Shown here piece after piece: positions 9,241-18,012 of a stretch of 64,000 bases of DNA; position 1 is the first letter of the stretch; each line of letters opens with the position of its first letter. The stretch is from Phycisphaerales bacterium (GTDB lineage: Bacteria > Planctomycetota > Phycisphaerae > Sedimentisphaerales > UBA12454): positions 17,664 to 81,663 of the forward strand of contig PLMU01000009.1 in assembly GCA_003142595.1 (NCBI GenBank), given 5' to 3'. A program made the translations under genes and the position numbers. Below the pieces are notes generated by a model. That model made no database searches. It saw only the letters and a list, made by a program, of their open reading frames with translations, and had not been told where the DNA came from.

Positions 9241-10716
9241 ATGAACAACGCTATTTTTCTATCATCAGACCGGATTACAAAGGCAAACAATCTTTATGAA
9301 ACGCTTAGAAAAACAAGGCCGCGGACAAAAGCCGATTTGAAAAATTATTTTCAGGCTTTTCTGGGCCTTGGCATCGGCGATACGAAAATATGCCCTGAAC
9401 ATAATTCACCGATGGATTATCTGTGGCACTGCTATAACAGCGATTTTGACGGAAGCAAAAACGGAGATTGCGTCGTCTGGGCAGGCAGAGGCGGCGGAAA
9501 AACACTTATTGCCGCTGCCGCTACACTTGCGGATTGTATTTTTAAGCCGAACTGCAAGGTGAGAATCCTGGCCGGAAGCGAAATGCAGGCGCAAAGGATG
9601 TATGATTATCTGCTCGGATTTTTAAGAAACGGTTTTGAAGGTTTTCTTGCCGAACCTGTTCATAAAAATAAATGCTGCTTTGCCAACGGCTCAGATGTTG
9701 AAGTCCTGCCTCAGTCGGCGGCGTCTGTCCGCGGCAGTCATATTCAAAAACTGCGGTGCGATGAGGTGGAACTGTTTGACAGGTAGATTTTTGAGGCGGC
9801 GAAATTTGTCACCAAAAGCACAGATAAAATAATCGGCGCGATGGAAACGTTAAGCACAATGCATCAGCCTTTCGGCATTATGCACGAACTTGTCGGCAAG
9901 GCACAGGACAGCGGAACAAAGATTTTTAAATGGTGCGTCTGGGAAGTGATTGAAAACTGCCCACCGGAAAGAAATTGCTCAAGATGCCCGCTAAACAGCG
10001 ATTGTCAGGGAAAGGCAAGAAAAGCAAACGGCTATCTGAAAATCGACGATTGCATAGCTCAAATGAAACGCTCGAGCAGGGCGGCATTTGAATCTGAAAT
10101 GCTTTGCGTCAGGCCGTCGCTTGAAAATGTCGTCTTTGCCGAGTTCGAGCCGCAAATTCATATCGCGCCGGTCGAGTATAACCAGAATCTGCCTTTGTAT
10201 CGCGCGATTGATTTTGGATTTGTTAATCCGTTTGTGTGTTTGTGGATTCAGATTGACGCGCAAGGCAGGGTTCGAGTTATCGATGAATATATAAAAAGCA
10301 GAATGACGATTGATTCACACGCCGATGAGATTAAAAACAGAAAGCCTTATATAGAGGATAATGTGATTGCGACTTTCTGCGACCCTGCAGGGGCAGGCGT
10401 AAATGATGTAACGGGCACAAGTCCTGTTTTTCAGTTAAGACAGGTGGGTGTAAAACTCCGTTTCAAAAGAAGTTCTATTCTTGAAGGTATTGAGCTGATA
10501 AGAAGGGCACTTCGCAATGGCGAAGGCAGCAGCAATCTGATAATCAATCCGCGCTGCGGCAGATTGATTGAAGCGATGCAGAGTTATCATTATCCTCAGG
10601 CAGGGTGCGAAGAGCTGCCATTAAAAGACGGCATTTACGACCACCCGATAGATGCTCTGCGGTATTTCTTTGTGAATTACAATAGTGCAGGTGCAGCAAA
10701 GAGCAGGAAATACTGA
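9241..10716 (+). pseudogene. Phage terminase large subunit, interrupted by one in-frame TAG
   Basis: Large terminases pump DNA into empty phage heads and cut it. The N-terminal ATPase has Walker A GRGGGKT (residues 82-88) and Walker B acidic pair DE (174-175) in LRCDEVELFDR. A TAG codon at 9784-9786 then ends this 181-residue piece. The same frame continues at once with IFEAAKFVTKS, the usual downstream sequence, through an intact RNase-H-like nuclease: Asp324 (RAIDFG), Asp381 (FCDPAG), and Asp467/Asp471 (DHPIDALRYF). Homologues often have Glu at this position, so GAG to TAG is a simple explanation. A Cys4 cluster (CX5CX2CX5C, residues 240-255) links the domains. The ATG at 9841 has no ribosome site. 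No other phage gene adjoins it. Confidence 0.8.
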
Positions 10717-11108
10717 CAAACAAAAAAGGCTGTCCTGGTTTGCCGGTGGAGGAGGTTAATCTGGCTTATCAGAACAGTCTTTATATTTTAAATTACACTC
10801 CTCTATTCTGAAGGGCATAATTTAAAAACTTTAGATTACATCAGCCAATGTTTCTGATGTAATCGATTTTCATATTTGGGAATTGTGAATTCCCTCCTTC
10901 CAAAATCCGTACCCACTCATCTCGGTGAAACGGCACCGACAAACTTTCTCTCAAAAAATTCCCATGCCAATCGAGAACAATTATAAAAAGAGATTAAAAA
11001 TCTTGCAATCGTGGTAAATACGGAGATTAAATATAAAGCTTGTTTTCGTGCCCCCAAGCGATGTTTTATGGAGATATTTCTTGTGAAAAATGGGAAAATC
11101 AGTTTTTT
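10717..11108. other. Intergenic region with three inverted repeats between convergent genes
   Basis: No convincing gene. Three structures are seen. First, GGCTGTCCTG (10728-10737) pairs imperfectly with CAGAACAGTC (10770-10779) and is followed by a T-rich run, plausibly the terminase terminator. Second, GATTACATCAG pairs perfectly with CTGATGTAATC (10834-10864, 9-base loop). Third, GGGAATT-GTG-AATTCCC (10878-10894). The rest, up to the end of the PAS-LuxR gene, is AT-rich with nothing recognised. Confidence 0.5.
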
Positions 11109-12110
11109 CTAAATTTTTTCCGGCGCAATTCCGGAGTCTATCGCTTTTTTTGTCAGTTCAACAAGATTATGGGCCCCCAGTTTTTGCATAATATGGGCTC
11201 GGTGGTCTTCGATGGTTCTGATGGAACGCTTTAGTTGAAAGGCTATTTCTTTGTTACATTTACCCTGCATTACCAGTTCCAGTATTTCGTTTTCTACCCG
11301 CGTTAATATTTTAGACGTAGTGATATCCCATATGGCACCTTCGATGTAGCCTTCTTCCGGACATATCTTCGCTGAAACTTTTATCCAATACTCCTCCCCG
11401 TTTAGCCGCCTGGCTTTCAGCTCGAAGCTATCAACCTGTCCTTTCTCTTTCAATATCGCTATCAACTCATCACGGCGTTTAATGTCCGTGTAATATTTCG
11501 CCGAGCAGTATTCAGCCAGGCATTTTTCCCGGCTTTTATAACCCAGGTGCTTTACCAGAGTTTCATTGCATTCAAGCAATTTACCATCGCTGATTCGTGT
11601 TCTATATAACGCTACCCGGGCATTATTATATAGAGACTTGTAATCATTCAACGACGACTCTAATTTCTGCTGCAGTAATTTTATTTCCGTGATATCCCGA
11701 ATGTTGCCGACAACTGCCTCGATTTTACCGTTGGCGCCGATTAGAAAAGTTCTGTTAATGCCGAACCAGACCCAATGTCCTGCTTTGTGTTTGAATCTCT
11801 GTTCTATGTAACCAAAAAAATTCCTCGGTGGGATTTTTTCCGCCAATACCTCCATAATTTTTTTTTCAACCATTCCAAGGTCGTCGGGATGCACTCTTTT
11901 GCTTATTCCCTCCATACCCATTTCTCTTATTTCTTCGGGCGTGAAACCGCTAATTTCGGTTGTAGAAGGACTTACATATTCAAATTTGCCTGTTTTCGCA
12001 TTCATCAGGTAAAATATGTCTTTGGAGTTTTCAATGAGATTCAAATAGTAATCGCTTGATTTGCCAGATAAAGAACTTTCCCTGCTGTCGTCTGAAGAAT
12101 TTTTACCCAT
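11109..12110 (-). CDS. PAS-PAS-LuxR transcriptional regulator
   Basis: Cytoplasmic one-component regulator of 333 residues. Two PAS sensor domains are visible: the first around residues 20-145 (FEYVSPSTTEISGFTPEEI, ending with WFGINRTFLIGANGKIEAVVGNIRDITE), the second around 150-265 (LGYKSREKC, ELKARRLNGEEYWIKVSAKI). The last 65 residues form a LuxR-type DNA-binding domain (ELVMQGKCNKEIAFQL, then SIRTIEDHRAHIMQKLGAHNLVEL). There is no receiver or kinase domain, so the PAS domains probably sense a small ligand or redox state directly. No strong ribosome-binding site is seen. It is monocistronic; its targets are unknown, though the exported dockerin genes lie just beyond its start. Confidence 0.85.
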   Translation of the reverse strand: MGKNSSDDSRESSLSGKSSDYYLNLIENSKDIFYLMNAKTGKFEYVSPSTTEISGFTPEEIREMGMEGISKRVHPDDLGMVEKKIMEVLAEKIPPRNFFGYIEQRFKHKAGHWVWFGINRTFLIGANGKIEAVVGNIRDITEIKLLQQKLESSLNDYKSLYNNARVALYRTRISDGKLLECNETLVKHLGYKSREKCLAEYCSAKYYTDIKRRDELIAILKEKGQVDSFELKARRLNGEEYWIKVSAKICPEEGYIEGAIWDITTSKILTRVENEILELVMQGKCNKEIAFQLKRSIRTIEDHRAHIMQKLGAHNLVELTKKAIDSGIAPEKI

Positions 12111-12240
12111 ACTGGTTATCTATCTTGTCCTTATATACAAAATTAATACTGTTTTTTCAATGTAATCAGAATAAATGTATTTTCGCCAAATTCAATGGAA
12201 AACAAAAATAAAATTATAACAGAAAACACTAATTACATAA

Positions 12241-12270
12241 AAAACCCCGGCAAAATCAGACCGGGGTTTT
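12241..12270 (-). terminator. Intrinsic terminator after the dockerin gene group
   Basis: Perfect 10-bp stem AAAACCCCGG / CCGGGGTTTT with a 10-base loop. On the minus strand it follows the first dockerin gene's stop (12289) and leads into a T run, so it should end minus-strand transcription. Confidence 0.8.
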
Positions 12271-12288
12271 AATTTACTTTTTATAATT

Positions 12289-13632
12289 TTACGGGCAGCT
12301 GCTTTGCGGCTGAAGATTGCATTTAAGCCAGTTTTCAGCCATAACTGCAAAATCCTGAAAATTCACTGTGCCATCACCACTCGGCGAAGGTGCGATATCA
12401 GCAGATGGAGAACCCGGCGTCTGTAGCCATTGGTTGACTAATATCGCCATGTCTTTAAAATCGACTCTGCAATCGCCGTTCAAATCGCCGGCTAACGTCT
12501 CAGGGCAATAGCTTGTCGCGACAAAGTTAACTCGGCCGATGTCTCCGCCGGTAAGTTGGATACTTAATCCATCCACCAATCCTGTGAACCCGTTGGCCCA
12601 TGCAGAGCCTGTTTGAACGGAAAACAAAAGAACCTTCTGATTTTTATAGGCTGCGTTGGCGGTTAAATCTGATAAGAAGCCGTCTGTGTAGCTGCCGAAA
12701 TACAGATTATTGGTTGAATCAAAGAACCGCAGTCTGTTGTTTTGGCTCGCGCCGGTAACCCATCGGTTCCATGTGTTGCAGGGGTCGAGAAGGTTTTGTG
12801 AGAAATAAGGTTCGCTGCCGATTCGTTTGCCATACCATGAGCCGTGGATAGGCAGATTAGTATCGGGCATAGTGTAAATATTTAGGAACCAATCCGCTGC
12901 GTTAACGGTATGAGTTGTATTTTTTTTAGTAAAATAACTGATGCTTGAAAGTTCTCCAATGTTCACATCGCGTCCGAACAACGCCTGAGGACTGACATAA
13001 TATTCGGATTTTTGTCCTGCGACTGTGGCGTTACCCTGCCAGCTTCCCGGGGCAAACTCTGCGGCATAATCGGCAGAGCCTATCGAATTCGCGACTGGTA
13101 ATGCGGTAACAGTTGTGGTGGTCGGTGGAACGGCTGTTGCCACGACCCAGGGATAAACAGTTCCTATGTCGCCCCCGAAACCGAGGCCGGATCCGTGGCC
13201 GGCTCCTTCAAACCCCATATAGGCTCGATAGGGATAAAAGCCCGCAGTCCATGGATCGGGGGGTATGTACCATTGCAAAGACTCTGTGTAGCCGCCGTTC
13301 ACACCTTTTAAGTAGATGCATCCGTACGTCTCATTCAGCACGATTTGCGTTGGAGTGACGGAAAACGCATAGATGGAATTCGAGTTGATATATGGGTTGA
13401 CCTCGACATTGGAGGCAGTGTAGGACTGCGTCCCCGACGAGATGGTGAATGAGGCAGAATCGATGACACCCGTCGTCGGATCGGCCATGATCGTGCCCGA
13501 CACATGGATAGTATTTCTCGTCGCTGTATCAATCTGGCTGACCGGGTAGTCGACTATGTAGTAAGTTTGAACTGCCGCCGAGGCAATAGTCGCCAGGACA
13601 AGTATCACACAAATTATTGTAAACTTTTTCAT
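12289..13632 (-). CDS. Exported protein with C-terminal type I dockerin
   Basis: About 447 residues. A signal peptide (MKKFTIICVILVLATIASA) is followed by a large beta-rich passenger region with no recognised catalytic motif. The last 65 residues are two dockerin repeats: GDLNGDCRVDFKDMAILVNQWLQ, and then the second loop around DGTVNFQDFAVMAENWL. The calcium-loop residues (D, N, D, D) are kept. Dockerins bind cohesins in cellulosome-like assemblies; in planctomycetes they occur on many surface or secreted proteins. ATG at 13632 is chosen before the signal peptide, with GGAG about 9 bases upstream. The C-terminal CNLQPQSSCP replaces the CDTNPSDPAC tail of its two neighbours. Confidence 0.8.
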   Translation of the reverse strand: MKKFTIICVILVLATIASAAVQTYYIVDYPVSQIDTATRNTIHVSGTIMADPTTGVIDSASFTISSGTQSYTASNVEVNPYINSNSIYAFSVTPTQIVLNETYGCIYLKGVNGGYTESLQWYIPPDPWTAGFYPYRAYMGFEGAGHGSGLGFGGDIGTVYPWVVATAVPPTTTTVTALPVANSIGSADYAAEFAPGSWQGNATVAGQKSEYYVSPQALFGRDVNIGELSSISYFTKKNTTHTVNAADWFLNIYTMPDTNLPIHGSWYGKRIGSEPYFSQNLLDPCNTWNRWVTGASQNNRLRFFDSTNNLYFGSYTDGFLSDLTANAAYKNQKVLLFSVQTGSAWANGFTGLVDGLSIQLTGGDIGRVNFVATSYCPETLAGDLNGDCRVDFKDMAILVNQWLQTPGSPSADIAPSPSGDGTVNFQDFAVMAENWLKCNLQPQSSCP

Positions 13633-13662
13633 TTTAGTCTTCTCCAATTTTTTTCCTGATTA

Positions 13663-14532
13663 TTATTTAGGCACACAAGCAGGGTCGGAAGGATTCGTGT
13701 CACAATCTATCAACCAGTTGGCGGCCATAACTGCAAAATCCTGAAAGTTTACTCTACCATCACCGCTCGGCGAAGGTGCAATATCAGCAGATGGAGAACC
13801 TGGCGACTGTAACCATTGATTGACTAATATCGCCAGGTCTTTAAAATCTACCCTGCAATCGCCGTTCAGATCGCCGGCCAGAATAAACATACAATCTGAA
13901 ACGGTGTTGGCGTATACGATGAGACTGCCATCATTCATGTTGCCCACAAACCTGAAAGTGTCCTGGTAGTCATAGAGTGTAAGGTCGGCTGTGTTAGGGC
14001 TATGGGCCCAATGTATTCCGCCATCGGATACGAGGGTGCCGGAGAATTCGGAACCGTTAAGCACAAAGTCCGTGATGGAGGCGCCTCGGAGGGGACTGTT
14101 GTAATATGGAGATGATATAGACCAAGCGCAACCTAACACGTTACGGGATGGACCAGCGCTGCTGTCTCTGTCCCAGGCAGCCACGTTCGCCTGGTTCATG
14201 GAAATATTGATGGTGAACTGGTTCAGCGACGATTGATACAGGTGGTGCGTGTTGTAATTAGTGTAGGGGCCGGGGTAAAGATAGTCCCAGAGATGAGGAT
14301 CCGTGGATAGTGCGAAATTAAACGCGCTAGGTTCGTACTCGGGGGGGCCAGACAAATCCTGGCTATACGTAAAATATTCCGTAGTCACATTCCCATCTGA
14401 CGAGGACCCGTGGCTTATGTCACCATAGGTGGTTCTTCCAAGCTCAAACTCATAGGCTTGGGCAGTGCTAATTGTGCCCAGGCACAGCATCGCGATTGTT
14501 ACTACTGCACAAATTGTAATTAACTTTTTCAT
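13663..14532 (-). CDS. Exported protein with C-terminal type I dockerin (second copy)
   Basis: About 289 residues. The signal peptide MKKLITICAVVTIAMLCLGTISTAQA is followed by a passenger of about 190 residues unlike those of the neighbouring genes, then two dockerin repeats (GDLNGDCRVDFKDLAILVNQ; GDGRVNFQDFAVMAANWL) and the tail CDTNPSDPACVPK. The ribosome-binding segment and first codons match the first dockerin gene almost base for base, and the 3' end matches the third. So the ends are shared and the middle differs. The ATG at 14532 is taken because it starts the signal peptide. The passenger has no motif I recognise. Confidence 0.8.
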   Translation of the reverse strand: MKKLITICAVVTIAMLCLGTISTAQAYEFELGRTTYGDISHGSSSDGNVTTEYFTYSQDLSGPPEYEPSAFNFALSTDPHLWDYLYPGPYTNYNTHHLYQSSLNQFTINISMNQANVAAWDRDSSAGPSRNVLGCAWSISSPYYNSPLRGASITDFVLNGSEFSGTLVSDGGIHWAHSPNTADLTLYDYQDTFRFVGNMNDGSLIVYANTVSDCMFILAGDLNGDCRVDFKDLAILVNQWLQSPGSPSADIAPSPSGDGRVNFQDFAVMAANWLIDCDTNPSDPACVPK

Positions 14533-14659
14533 TTTAGTCTTCTCCAATTTCTTTGAGCCACGAAAACTCAAAGTTATTTTTTCACTATGCCGTTTCAAAA
14601 AGAACTGCCGGCGTGAAAGTTTTTTCAACGGCCGCAACATTCCTATTTTTTCCTGATTG

Positions 14660-15589
14660 TTATTTAGGCACACAAGCAGGGTCGGAAGGATTTGTGTCAC
14701 AATCTATCAGCCAGTTGGCAGCCATAACTGCAAAATCCTGAAAGTTCACTCTACCATCACCGCTCGGCGAAGGTGTAATATCGGCAGAAGGCAATCCGGG
14801 TGGTTGTAGCCATTGTTCGCACAAAACTTTCAGGTCCATAAAATCCACCCTGCAGTCATCGTTCAGATCGCCTGCTATAACAAACAGACACGTAGCAGCA
14901 TAGCTCGTGCCGTTAAGTTCCACACTTGAAACAATAGCTTTCATGCCGTCAAAATTGCCGCTGGTACCCACGACAAAGTCGATTGAATAGACTAAATCTG
15001 TCCCGTCGATGTCATTGACCGGCAACATACCAGGAACGATCGTTGAGAAAGGGCTCCAAAAATTGCCGAAACCATTGCGAGCGTCGTTGGCGTTCCAATA
15101 GTAATAGTTTCCCAGGGCATCCCTGGTGACGAACGTCAAATCTGGAGTCCCCGCACCAGGGGGGTTGTTGTCGCCAGATAAGAAATTGTCCCCGCGGTTT
15201 GAACTAGCTACATAGCCGAGGGTTGCCGGGTTGTGGTTCTGCGCCATCCAGTCGATTCCCGTTCCTTCGAGGGTTGCATCGCCGTCCGCATCGGTATTCA
15301 ACACGACTTCCAAAGCAAAGCCGCCCGCGCCAGCGGTTGTGATCTTCGAAGTGTACGAAAGCGACGTGATGGCATTGAGTGCTATCCCTCCGTCGATATT
15401 CAGCCGGACGTAAGCACTTCCAGCAGTGCCGGTGCCTATTGCAGTGGACAGTTCAACGCCGACAGGGGTAACAGTCGCCGTTGCTCCGGTACCTACGGTA
15501 CCGTATGAAATTTTGTTTACAGCAGAGGAAACCCCATTTACTGTTAGAATGACTGCAATTGCTGCACAAATTGCAATTAACTTTTTCAT
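14660..15589 (-). CDS. Exported protein with C-terminal type I dockerin (third copy)
   Basis: About 309 residues: signal peptide MKKLIAICAAIAVILTVNGVSSA, a passenger with repeated glycine, alanine and threonine (GTVGTGATATVTPVGVELST) resembling carbohydrate-binding or cohesin-like beta domains, and two dockerin repeats (GDLNDDCRVDFMDLKVLCEQ; GDGRVNFQDFAVMAANWL). The tail CDTNPSDPACVPK is identical to that of the second copy. A strong AGGAAGAG site precedes the ATG. As the first gene of the minus-strand trio it has a long 5' leader and its own promoter candidate. Whether the three genes form one transcript is unclear, since gaps of about 30 and 130 bp separate them. Confidence 0.8.
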   Translation of the reverse strand: MKKLIAICAAIAVILTVNGVSSAVNKISYGTVGTGATATVTPVGVELSTAIGTGTAGSAYVRLNIDGGIALNAITSLSYTSKITTAGAGGFALEVVLNTDADGDATLEGTGIDWMAQNHNPATLGYVASSNRGDNFLSGDNNPPGAGTPDLTFVTRDALGNYYYWNANDARNGFGNFWSPFSTIVPGMLPVNDIDGTDLVYSIDFVVGTSGNFDGMKAIVSSVELNGTSYAATCLFVIAGDLNDDCRVDFMDLKVLCEQWLQPPGLPSADITPSPSGDGRVNFQDFAVMAANWLIDCDTNPSDPACVPK

Positions 15590-15946
15590 TTTCTCTTCCT
15601 CCAGAGATAAATTCTTGTCTTTCAAATAATGAAAGACTGAAACGGCTTAGCAGAAGCGCGGAGAGATAATATAGATAACTTAGAAAACAGCGGTCCTTGC
15701 CTTGAAGTGGTTCCTGTTGAACAAATCTTCATCTACTCCAACCTCCTGGCCTATTTTAACATATCTATCATAATTATACCCCTCGGCAGAGGTATATGTA
15801 AAGAGAAAACAAAATTATATTTCTTAACCTCTTGTTTTAAAAGAAGTTAAGGTGATTATTAGGATAGTAAATCCAAAATTTAAAGACTGTTTATAAATAA
15901 GTTGTCAAAACGCCTGCTTTGGTGTAAAAAATGCAGGACTGAATAA
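15590..15946. promoter_or_regulatory. Divergent intergenic region with long leader of the dockerin genes
   Basis: On the minus strand TTTACA (15802-15797), 18 bp, TATAAT (15778-15773) make a good promoter for the dockerin group. Transcription would start near 15766 and leave a leader of about 177 bases. The leader opens with purine-rich GGCCAGGAGGTTGGAG; GGTTGGAG also occurs in the leader of the PEP-CTERM gene at 20 kb. Most of the rest is AT-rich. No clear plus-strand promoter for the porin was identified. Confidence 0.45.
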
Positions 15947-17299
15947 ATGAAAATAAAACTTACACTCGTAATATTTGTTTTGGGCTTTTGCTGTTGTCAG
16001 GCGGTGCAGGCGTCTGAAAAGACAACTGGCGATAGTAACGCTGCGCCGCGTGACTGGAAACATCCTGCCGACTGGATTGAACTGAGCGGAGATTTCAGGT
16101 TCAGGTTTTTGTATGATAATAATGCCAAGAAGCTCGACAACCAGGCCGTTGGACACGAGAGGATTCAAACCCGCTATCGCATCAGGGAACAAGCAAAATT
16201 CAAACTTACCGACGACCTCGATTTTAATATCCGAATTGTAACAGAGCCGCGTTATTATACCGAAGCTCATTCAGAGCATCATCACTGGGCATATAACGAG
16301 GCGTTATTTGATTTGTTTAATTTGACATGGCGCAACGCTTTCAATGCACCTTTGACTGTTGTCGCCGGCCGGCAGGAAATAAGACTCGGCAGCAACTGGC
16401 TTATATTAGACGGCACACCGCTGGACGGCGGACGAACAGCTTTTTTTGATGCGCTGCGGTTTACATACAATTGGGCTGATAAAGATACAACAGCCGATTT
16501 TATATTGATTGACAATCACGCCGACAGCGGAAAATGGTTTGAGCCTTTTAACGACAAAGACATCGACCTTTCAGAACAGGACGAGCAGGGCGCTATTTTG
16601 TATCTGGCCAAAAAGACTTCAAAAGATTCCGGCATTGATTTATATCTCATTTACAAACACGATGCCCATCGAATCATAAAAAGCAGCGGGGCAGATGGTG
16701 AAATTTATACGCTCGGCGCAAGGTTCTACGGCAAATTAAATGAACACTGGGGATATAATTTAGAGTTCGCGCCGCAGTTCGGCAGAAAAAATCTAAAGAA
16801 TTTTGCGGCCTTTGCGGCGAATAATCAGTTGATTTACAATTTCAACGATGAAAAACAAAACAAAATCTATATCGGCCATGAGTTTCTTTCCGGCAATAAG
16901 GACCCAGACAAATATTTCGACAAGGCATGGGGACGGGTAGACTCCTGGAGCGTGCTGTATCAGGGCAACATAGATACAATCGACGGCAAGGCCTATGAAA
17001 GCTCCAATCTGCATAGGGTTTATCTTGACTGGGGGACCAAATTGAATGAAAAGACGGAGATGAAAGCCGGTTATGCCGTTTTGTTCGCCGACAAAAATAC
17101 TAATAAGGCGGGCACCGGCGGTTTGAGCAAAAACGGAAAATTACGCGGCCAATTGGCCAGAGTTATAATTTCATACAAGCCGACCAACTGGCTGGAGCAC
17201 CGTGTTGAAGGTGAAGTATTTGCGCCGGGTGATTATTACAACAAACCCAAAACAGCCACCGCAGCCTTTTTCAGATATTCTCTGATACTCACCTGGTAA
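15947..17299 (+). CDS. Outer-membrane beta-barrel, alginate-export (AlgE-like) family
   Basis: About 450 residues. A signal peptide (MKIKLTLVIFVLGFCCCQAVQA) precedes a barrel-like domain of alternating polar and hydrophobic strands. The opening ELSGDFRFRFLYD and RTRYRIREQAKFKLTDDLDF, the block VVAGRQEIRLGSNWLILDGTP, and a final strand ending in aromatic-rich FFRYSLILTW match the alginate-export family of anion-type porins. Such barrels let polysaccharide or other anionic substrates cross the outer membrane. It lies divergent from the dockerin genes and convergent with the next pair. The substrate is not determined; alginate is only the family name. Confidence 0.8.
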   Translation: MKIKLTLVIFVLGFCCCQAVQASEKTTGDSNAAPRDWKHPADWIELSGDFRFRFLYDNNAKKLDNQAVGHERIQTRYRIREQAKFKLTDDLDFNIRIVTEPRYYTEAHSEHHHWAYNEALFDLFNLTWRNAFNAPLTVVAGRQEIRLGSNWLILDGTPLDGGRTAFFDALRFTYNWADKDTTADFILIDNHADSGKWFEPFNDKDIDLSEQDEQGAILYLAKKTSKDSGIDLYLIYKHDAHRIIKSSGADGEIYTLGARFYGKLNEHWGYNLEFAPQFGRKNLKNFAAFAANNQLIYNFNDEKQNKIYIGHEFLSGNKDPDKYFDKAWGRVDSWSVLYQGNIDTIDGKAYESSNLHRVYLDWGTKLNEKTEMKAGYAVLFADKNTNKAGTGGLSKNGKLRGQLARVIISYKPTNWLEHRVEGEVFAPGDYYNKPKTATAAFFRYSLILTW

Positions 17300-17314
17300 A
17301 ACGATTTGCTTGAC

Positions 17315-18010
17315 CTATTGTCCGCGTCCGGGACCACCGCCGCGTCCGCCGCCACCGGGAGCGGGCATTGATATACCGCGCTGCTGCATTCTTGCCCGCA
17401 TATCATTCATAAACTGCTGGCGCTGTGCTCTCTGCAGTGCAGTGCCTCTTTCAGCCATTGCCCGCGCATTGGAAGGATTCGACCTTGCGGCCTGACGCTG
17501 CTGCTGGCGAGCTATCCGCTTCTGAACATTGGGGTCGTTTGCGTCTCGCGGCGGTCTTGGCGGCATCTGCTGACGCATCTGTTCCATATTTGCCCGCTGA
17601 GCCTGCATTTCATCTATCATTTGATCGAGATACGCGGTCTTTTGCTCTTTTGGCAATGTGAAATAAGTCTCCATTTTGTATTCCATTACCTGCCTGCCGC
17701 TCATCATTGAATACATCATCTGCTCTTGCTGCGATAATTGTTTAAATTGATCGCTGTTTTTGTAATCTATAATTTCTTTGGCGTTCTGCTTGTGCGGATC
17801 AGGCATATTAGCGTCATGCCATTGGCGCCTTGGCCGGTCAAAATCGTTTGGGTCTTCATTGCTGCCTTTGGATATATAATGATGTATTGTGCCCCATGTC
17901 GAAAGGCTGACAACCGCTATAATCGCTATAATGAGCGCGATTTTTTTTCTGTTTGGTTCAGGCCGTTTGAGTTTGCCATGTATAGTATGTTTACCATTTA
18001 AATTTGCCAT
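17315..18010 (-). CDS. Membrane-anchored protein with Q/R/M-rich coiled region, unknown
   Basis: 231 residues with one membrane segment near residues 24-43 after a basic N-terminus. The exported part is mostly helical and rich in Q, M and R (QMIDEMQAQRANMEQMRQQM), and ends in a glycine-rich tail (PAPGGGGRGGGPGRGQ). Positively charged disordered ends of this kind can bind polymer, but no family is recognised. A GGAATT site precedes the ATG. It starts just after the pseudopilin stop, so the two are probably cotranscribed and may share a job in a secretion or envelope complex. Confidence 0.7.
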   Translation of the reverse strand: MANLNGKHTIHGKLKRPEPNRKKIALIIAIIAVVSLSTWGTIHHYISKGSNEDPNDFDRPRRQWHDANMPDPHKQNAKEIIDYKNSDQFKQLSQQEQMMYSMMSGRQVMEYKMETYFTLPKEQKTAYLDQMIDEMQAQRANMEQMRQQMPPRPPRDANDPNVQKRIARQQQRQAARSNPSNARAMAERGTALQRAQRQQFMNDMRARMQQRGISMPAPGGGGRGGGPGRGQ

Positions 18011-18012
18011 TG

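Noticed and set aside
9841..10716. Second half of terL as an independent gene starting at ATG 9841
   Set aside because: No ribosome-binding site, and the in-frame sequence before the ATG is normal terminase text, so one interrupted gene is more likely.
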